Source: Bauldia sp. (lineage in GTDB: Bacteria > Pseudomonadota > Alphaproteobacteria > Rhizobiales > Kaistiaceae). Taken from it: a DNA stretch of 33,933 bases. Of the stretch, positions 31,486 to 33,933 are shown piece by piece. Location: assembly GCA_020442095.1 (NCBI GenBank), contig JAGRKY010000112.1:1-33933 (forward strand), given 5' to 3'. Made by a program: the position numbers and the translations under genes. Numbering within the stretch: position 1 is the stretch's first letter; each line of letters opens with the position of its first letter. The notes below the pieces were generated by a model. That model saw only the letters and a program-made list of their open reading frames with translations. It was not told the origin of the DNA and searched no databases.

Positions 31486-32526
31486 TCAGCGATGTGCCGC
31501 CGTCTTCTGGTTGGGAATTCCCTTGATCGGGGATTCCTCGGTCCCGACGGTCGGCCGTGTCAACGCCTCGACCATCTCGCGGGTGCCCTCCGGGTCGGTT
31601 GCCCATTTCGTGTAGAAGTCATACGGGCATGCCGCGAGACCCTTGTCGCCCTCGCCGGAGTTGATGAGGCCGGTATAGCCGCGATGGAGGAGCTTGAAGA
31701 GGTGGTTCTGCGACTGTCCGGTCGACCGGGCGTCGCGGATCGCCGAGACCGAGAGCTGCGCATACTGGATGCCCATCTCCTCTTCGCCGCATTCGCCGAG
31801 CGTGCGGCCGTCGAAGCCGACGATGGCCGAGTGACCGAAGTAGGAATAGACGCCGTCGAAGCCGGCCGCATTGGCCACCGCGACATAGACGTTGTTCGCC
31901 CAGGCCATCGACTTGGCCATGATCACCTGCTGGTCCTTGGCCGGGTACATATAGCCCTGGCAGCGGACGATCAGCTCGGCACCCTTCATGGCGCAATCGC
32001 GCCAGATTTCCGGGTAGTTGCCGTCGTCGCAGATGATCAGGCTGATCTTCATGCCCTTCGGGCCTTCCGACACGTAGGTGCAGTTGCCGGGATACCAGCC
32101 CTCGATCGGCACCCAGGGCATGATCTTCCGGTATTTCTGGACGATCTCGCCCTTGTTGTTCATCAGGATGAGGGTGTTGTAGGGCGCCTTGTTGGGATGG
32201 TCCTCGTGGCGCTCGCCGGTGAGCGAGAAGACGCCCCAGACATTGGCCTCCTTGCAGGCTTCGGCAAAGATCGCCGTCTCCTCGCCGGGTACCGTCGAGG
32301 CCGTCTCGTACATCTCCTTCTCGTCATACATGATGCCGTGGGTCGAATATTCGGGGAAGATCACGAGGTCCATGCCCGGCAATCCGATCTTCATCCCCTT
32401 CAGCATCTCTGCGATGTTTCGGGCGTTGGCCAGCACCTCTTCCTTGGTGTGAAGGCGCGGCATCTTGTAGTTGACGACTGCGACGCCAACCGTGTCGTTA
32501 CTGCTCGATATGTCGCCGTGATACAT
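31486..32526 (-). CDS. amiE: aliphatic amidase
   Basis: A 346-residue nitrilase-superfamily enzyme that hydrolyses short aliphatic amides (acetamide, propionamide) to the acid and ammonia in the cytosol. The length equals that of Pseudomonas AmiE and the sequence matches it closely from the N-terminus [19 protein letters not shown] through the core. The catalytic triad is Glu59 (FPEY), Lys134 (KYRK) and Cys166 ([10 protein letters not shown]). GGGAG lies 7 bp before the ATG. Downstream are a strong hairpin and the AAA+/VWA pair; upstream, in the same direction, is ureD. The ammonia released links it to nitrogen nutrition. No amiC or amiR regulator is visible in the window. Confidence 0.97.
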   Translation of the reverse strand: MYHGDISSSNDTVGVAVVNYKMPRLHTKEEVLANARNIAEMLKGMKIGLPGMDLVIFPEYSTHGIMYDEKEMYETASTVPGEETAIFAEACKEANVWGVFSLTGERHEDHPNKAPYNTLILMNNKGEIVQKYRKIMPWVPIEGWYPGNCTYVSEGPKGMKISLIICDDGNYPEIWRDCAMKGAELIVRCQGYMYPAKDQQVIMAKSMAWANNVYVAVANAAGFDGVYSYFGHSAIVGFDGRTLGECGEEEMGIQYAQLSVSAIRDARSTGQSQNHLFKLLHRGYTGLINSGEGDKGLAACPYDFYTKWATDPEGTREMVEALTRPTVGTEESPIKGIPNQKTAAHR

Positions 32527-32687
32527 GGTCTGCTCCCTTCGGGCTTCGGGTTTTCATGGGGGGTTGGTCGAGGCGGCCGGATTGCATGTCGCGCAGCGAT
32601 GACGGTCGCCGGGTCAGGGCAGCGCAGGGCGGACTGACGATCAGTCCCGGATGGTCGAGCGATGGATGCGGATTCATCATCGGCACT
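32527..32687 (-). promoter_or_regulatory. amiE leader with inverted repeat
   Basis: The 161-bp gap between ureD and amiE holds GGACTGA (32631-32637) and TCAGTCC (32641-32647), perfect 7-bp arms around CGA. It may be an operator for amiE or the end of the ureD transcript. No clear -35/-10 pair was found. Confidence 0.35.
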
Positions 32688-33620
32688 TCACTTCCGCCGC
32701 TGTGACGGCTGAGCGGCTCCGCTAGCGCGGCGCGCCGCCGCCCAGGCTGCCTCGAGTGCGGCGCTCAGCATCACGCCGTCGCCACAGAGGAATCGCGCAC
32801 CGACGATCCCCTTCGCGGTGAGCGGATTGACGCCCCAGTAGATCCAGCGCGCCTCGCCCGCCGGCGAGCCGGCCCCGGCGAGCGCAGCCAGTCCGGCTGA
32901 AAGCGCCCCGGCGGCGACCGCTGTGTCGATGCCTAGGCAATAGAGGGCGCCATAGCAGGGCCCCATCGCGCCCGGCCCGGTGTCCCGCCGCAGGCCGAAG
33001 GCGAGCGGATCGCCGAGGCCGAGGCATTGCCGCTCAATGAGCCGCGGCATCGGCTCGCCGTCGACGGAGACGGTGATCGTGTTCTGCCAGCGCCCGGAAG
33101 CCGGTCGCTTCCCCGTCGGGTCGTGCAACAGGATCGCATCGGCGACGATCGCCCGCGCCCCCGGCGCCAGCGATACATCGAGGGACGTCTCCGCGTCGGC
33201 GCCGTCGAAGACGATCAGCGGGTCGGGAACGTATTCGAGGGTTGCACCCGCATCGGCCCTCAGGTGGACCGCAAGCCGCGCCCGGCCGCCGAGCGATGCC
33301 GGGACCATGGTAGAGGCCTGCGAGGTGACGTGGGCCCGGGCGTCGGTTTCGGCCGCGATCGTGAGATCGAGGACGTCGTCGCCGTAGAGGCCGCCTGAGG
33401 ACGACTGGAGATAGAGCGTCGCCATCCCAGGCGGATCGTCGGGCCGATAGAAGGGGCGCGTGATGTGAAAAGGATGCGGCGTGAACTGGCCGGCGAGGAA
33501 TGTCCGCCCGCCGCGTTGACGGAAGCGCAGCGAAGCCTCGGTCCGCAACGGTCGCCGTGCTGCCGGAGCGCCGACGCGCGGCGCGGCCACGAAGGCGGCG
33601 CTGTGCTGGAGCGCCGTCAC
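32688..33620 (-). CDS. ureD: urease accessory protein UreD
   Basis: A 310-residue urease maturation scaffold, which binds apo-urease and helps load nickel with UreF and UreG. Recognisable blocks are RGGRTFLAG then [20 protein letters not shown] (usual SPPGGLVGGD), a Gln-Ala-Ser-Thr motif in [26 protein letters not shown] and SGRWQNTI. The start is GTG at 33620, overlapping the ureG stop as GTGA; nothing upstream in that frame fits UreD. The family is very divergent, and this member departs from consensus at several blocks, but order and neighbour support the call. The rest of the urease operon should lie to the right of the window. Confidence 0.88.
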   Translation of the reverse strand: MTALQHSAAFVAAPRVGAPAARRPLRTEASLRFRQRGGRTFLAGQFTPHPFHITRPFYRPDDPPGMATLYLQSSSGGLYGDDVLDLTIAAETDARAHVTSQASTMVPASLGGRARLAVHLRADAGATLEYVPDPLIVFDGADAETSLDVSLAPGARAIVADAILLHDPTGKRPASGRWQNTITVSVDGEPMPRLIERQCLGLGDPLAFGLRRDTGPGAMGPCYGALYCLGIDTAVAAGALSAGLAALAGAGSPAGEARWIYWGVNPLTAKGIVGARFLCGDGVMLSAALEAAWAAARRASGAAQPSQRRK

Positions 33621-33933
33621 GATGCTGCCTCCGCCTTGCGGAAGAGGACGTCCTCGCCGATCACCGCGGCCACCGCCCGGAGCCCGGCATTGCCGCTGTC
33701 GCCGCGACACTGGCAGGCGATAGTCGCCCGGCCACCGCGGACGGCGGTCGCCTCGGCGAGGATCGACTCCGCATCCACGCCGACGTAAGGCGCGAGATCG
33801 GTCTTGTTGATGACCAGAAGATCGCACTGGAGGATTCCGGGCCCGCGCTTGCGCGGGATGTCGTCGCCCTGGGCAACATCGATGACGAACATCCACCAGT
33901 CGACGAGGTCGAGCGAGAAGGTCGAGGCGAGGT
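33617..33933 (-). CDS. ureG: urease accessory GTPase UreG (partial, C-terminal part)
   Basis: About 105 C-terminal residues of UreG, the SIMIBI GTPase that supplies nickel to urease; the N-terminus with the P-loop lies beyond the window edge. The visible part begins [20 protein letters not shown] then [12 protein letters not shown], and [14 protein letters not shown], whose NKTD is the guanine-specificity motif. The last 40 residues ([19 protein letters not shown] onward) diverge from the usual PFVFTNLK ending of UreG, so it may be a variant lineage. It overlaps ureD by 4 bp. Confidence 0.92.
   Translation of the reverse strand, partial: LASTFSLDLVDWWMFVIDVAQGDDIPRKRGPGILQCDLLVINKTDLAPYVGVDAESILAEATAVRGGRATIACQCRGDSGNAGLRAVAAVIGEDVLFRKAEAAS

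Noticed and set aside
30466..32637. A 723-residue plus-strand frame opposite amiE and the AAA+ gene
   Set aside because: AmiE and NorQ-type motifs on the minus strand are unmistakable; the plus frame shows no family pattern and spans two real genes.
1..33933. Mobile elements, tRNA, rRNA and CRISPR arrays
   Set aside because: No transposase or integrase motif, no terminal inverted repeats, no cloverleaf and no regularly spaced repeat array was seen on reading both strands.

Overview
The window is GC-rich, tightly packed bacterial DNA. It has many 4-bp stop/start overlaps, good Shine-Dalgarno sequences, several TTG and GTG starts, ribose-type ABC importers in number, FCD-type GntR control and a ureG-ureD pair. 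This best fits an alphaproteobacterium, probably a soil or plant-associated member of the Hyphomicrobiales. That assignment is inference, since no rRNA or marker gene is present. No transposase, integrase, phage gene, tRNA, rRNA or CRISPR array was seen.

Layout. (1) 1-2326, plus strand: the tail of an unknown gene, an amino-acid-synthesis-family (DUF1185) protein and two short-chain dehydrogenases (SDRs). (2) 2557-14755, minus strand: an 11-gene unidirectional run, read from the right as a butanediol-dehydrogenase-like MDR enzyme, an SDR, a small winged-helix protein, an isochorismatase-family hydrolase, an amidase, a complete ribose-type ABC importer (binding protein, fused ATPase, two permeases), a LamB/YcsF (PxpA-like) protein and a second amidase paralogous to the first. 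(3) 14756-15485: a 730-bp divergent control region, AT-rich at both ends. (4) 15486-19621, plus strand: an SDR, then a second importer (permease, binding protein, intrinsic terminator, single-domain ATPase). (5) 19680-25410, minus strand: a third importer with two tandem binding-protein genes, two permeases and a fused ATPase. (6) 25411-27680: a control region, an FCD-type GntR regulator and a ketopantoate-reductase-family dehydrogenase, plus strand. (7) 27702-27806: a short remnant of an isochorismatase-family gene, marking a probable junction. (8) 27810-33933, minus strand: ureG (partial), ureD, aliphatic amidase amiE, a NorQ/CbbQ-type AAA+ ATPase, a NorD/CbbO-type VWA protein and a thioredoxin-fold protein without CxxC.

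How it fits together. Regions 1-6 look like one catabolic island: uptake of one or more small polar solutes by three importers, hydrolysis of amide or lactam bonds (two amidases, isochorismatase-like hydrolase, PxpA-like protein), and redox processing of hydroxyl/carbonyl groups (four SDRs, one MDR, one PanE-like enzyme). The strongest unexpected signal is a shared element, (A/C)TTGAC-N11 or N13-TTTGGAAAA. It occurs four times in intergenic DNA, each time pointing toward a transcription unit of the island. This suggests one regulon, perhaps under the embedded GntR protein. Region 8 is a separate nitrogen-release module in which aliphatic amidase is coupled to a MoxR/VWA chaperone pair beside urease maturation genes. 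The substrate of the island cannot be read from sequence alone.
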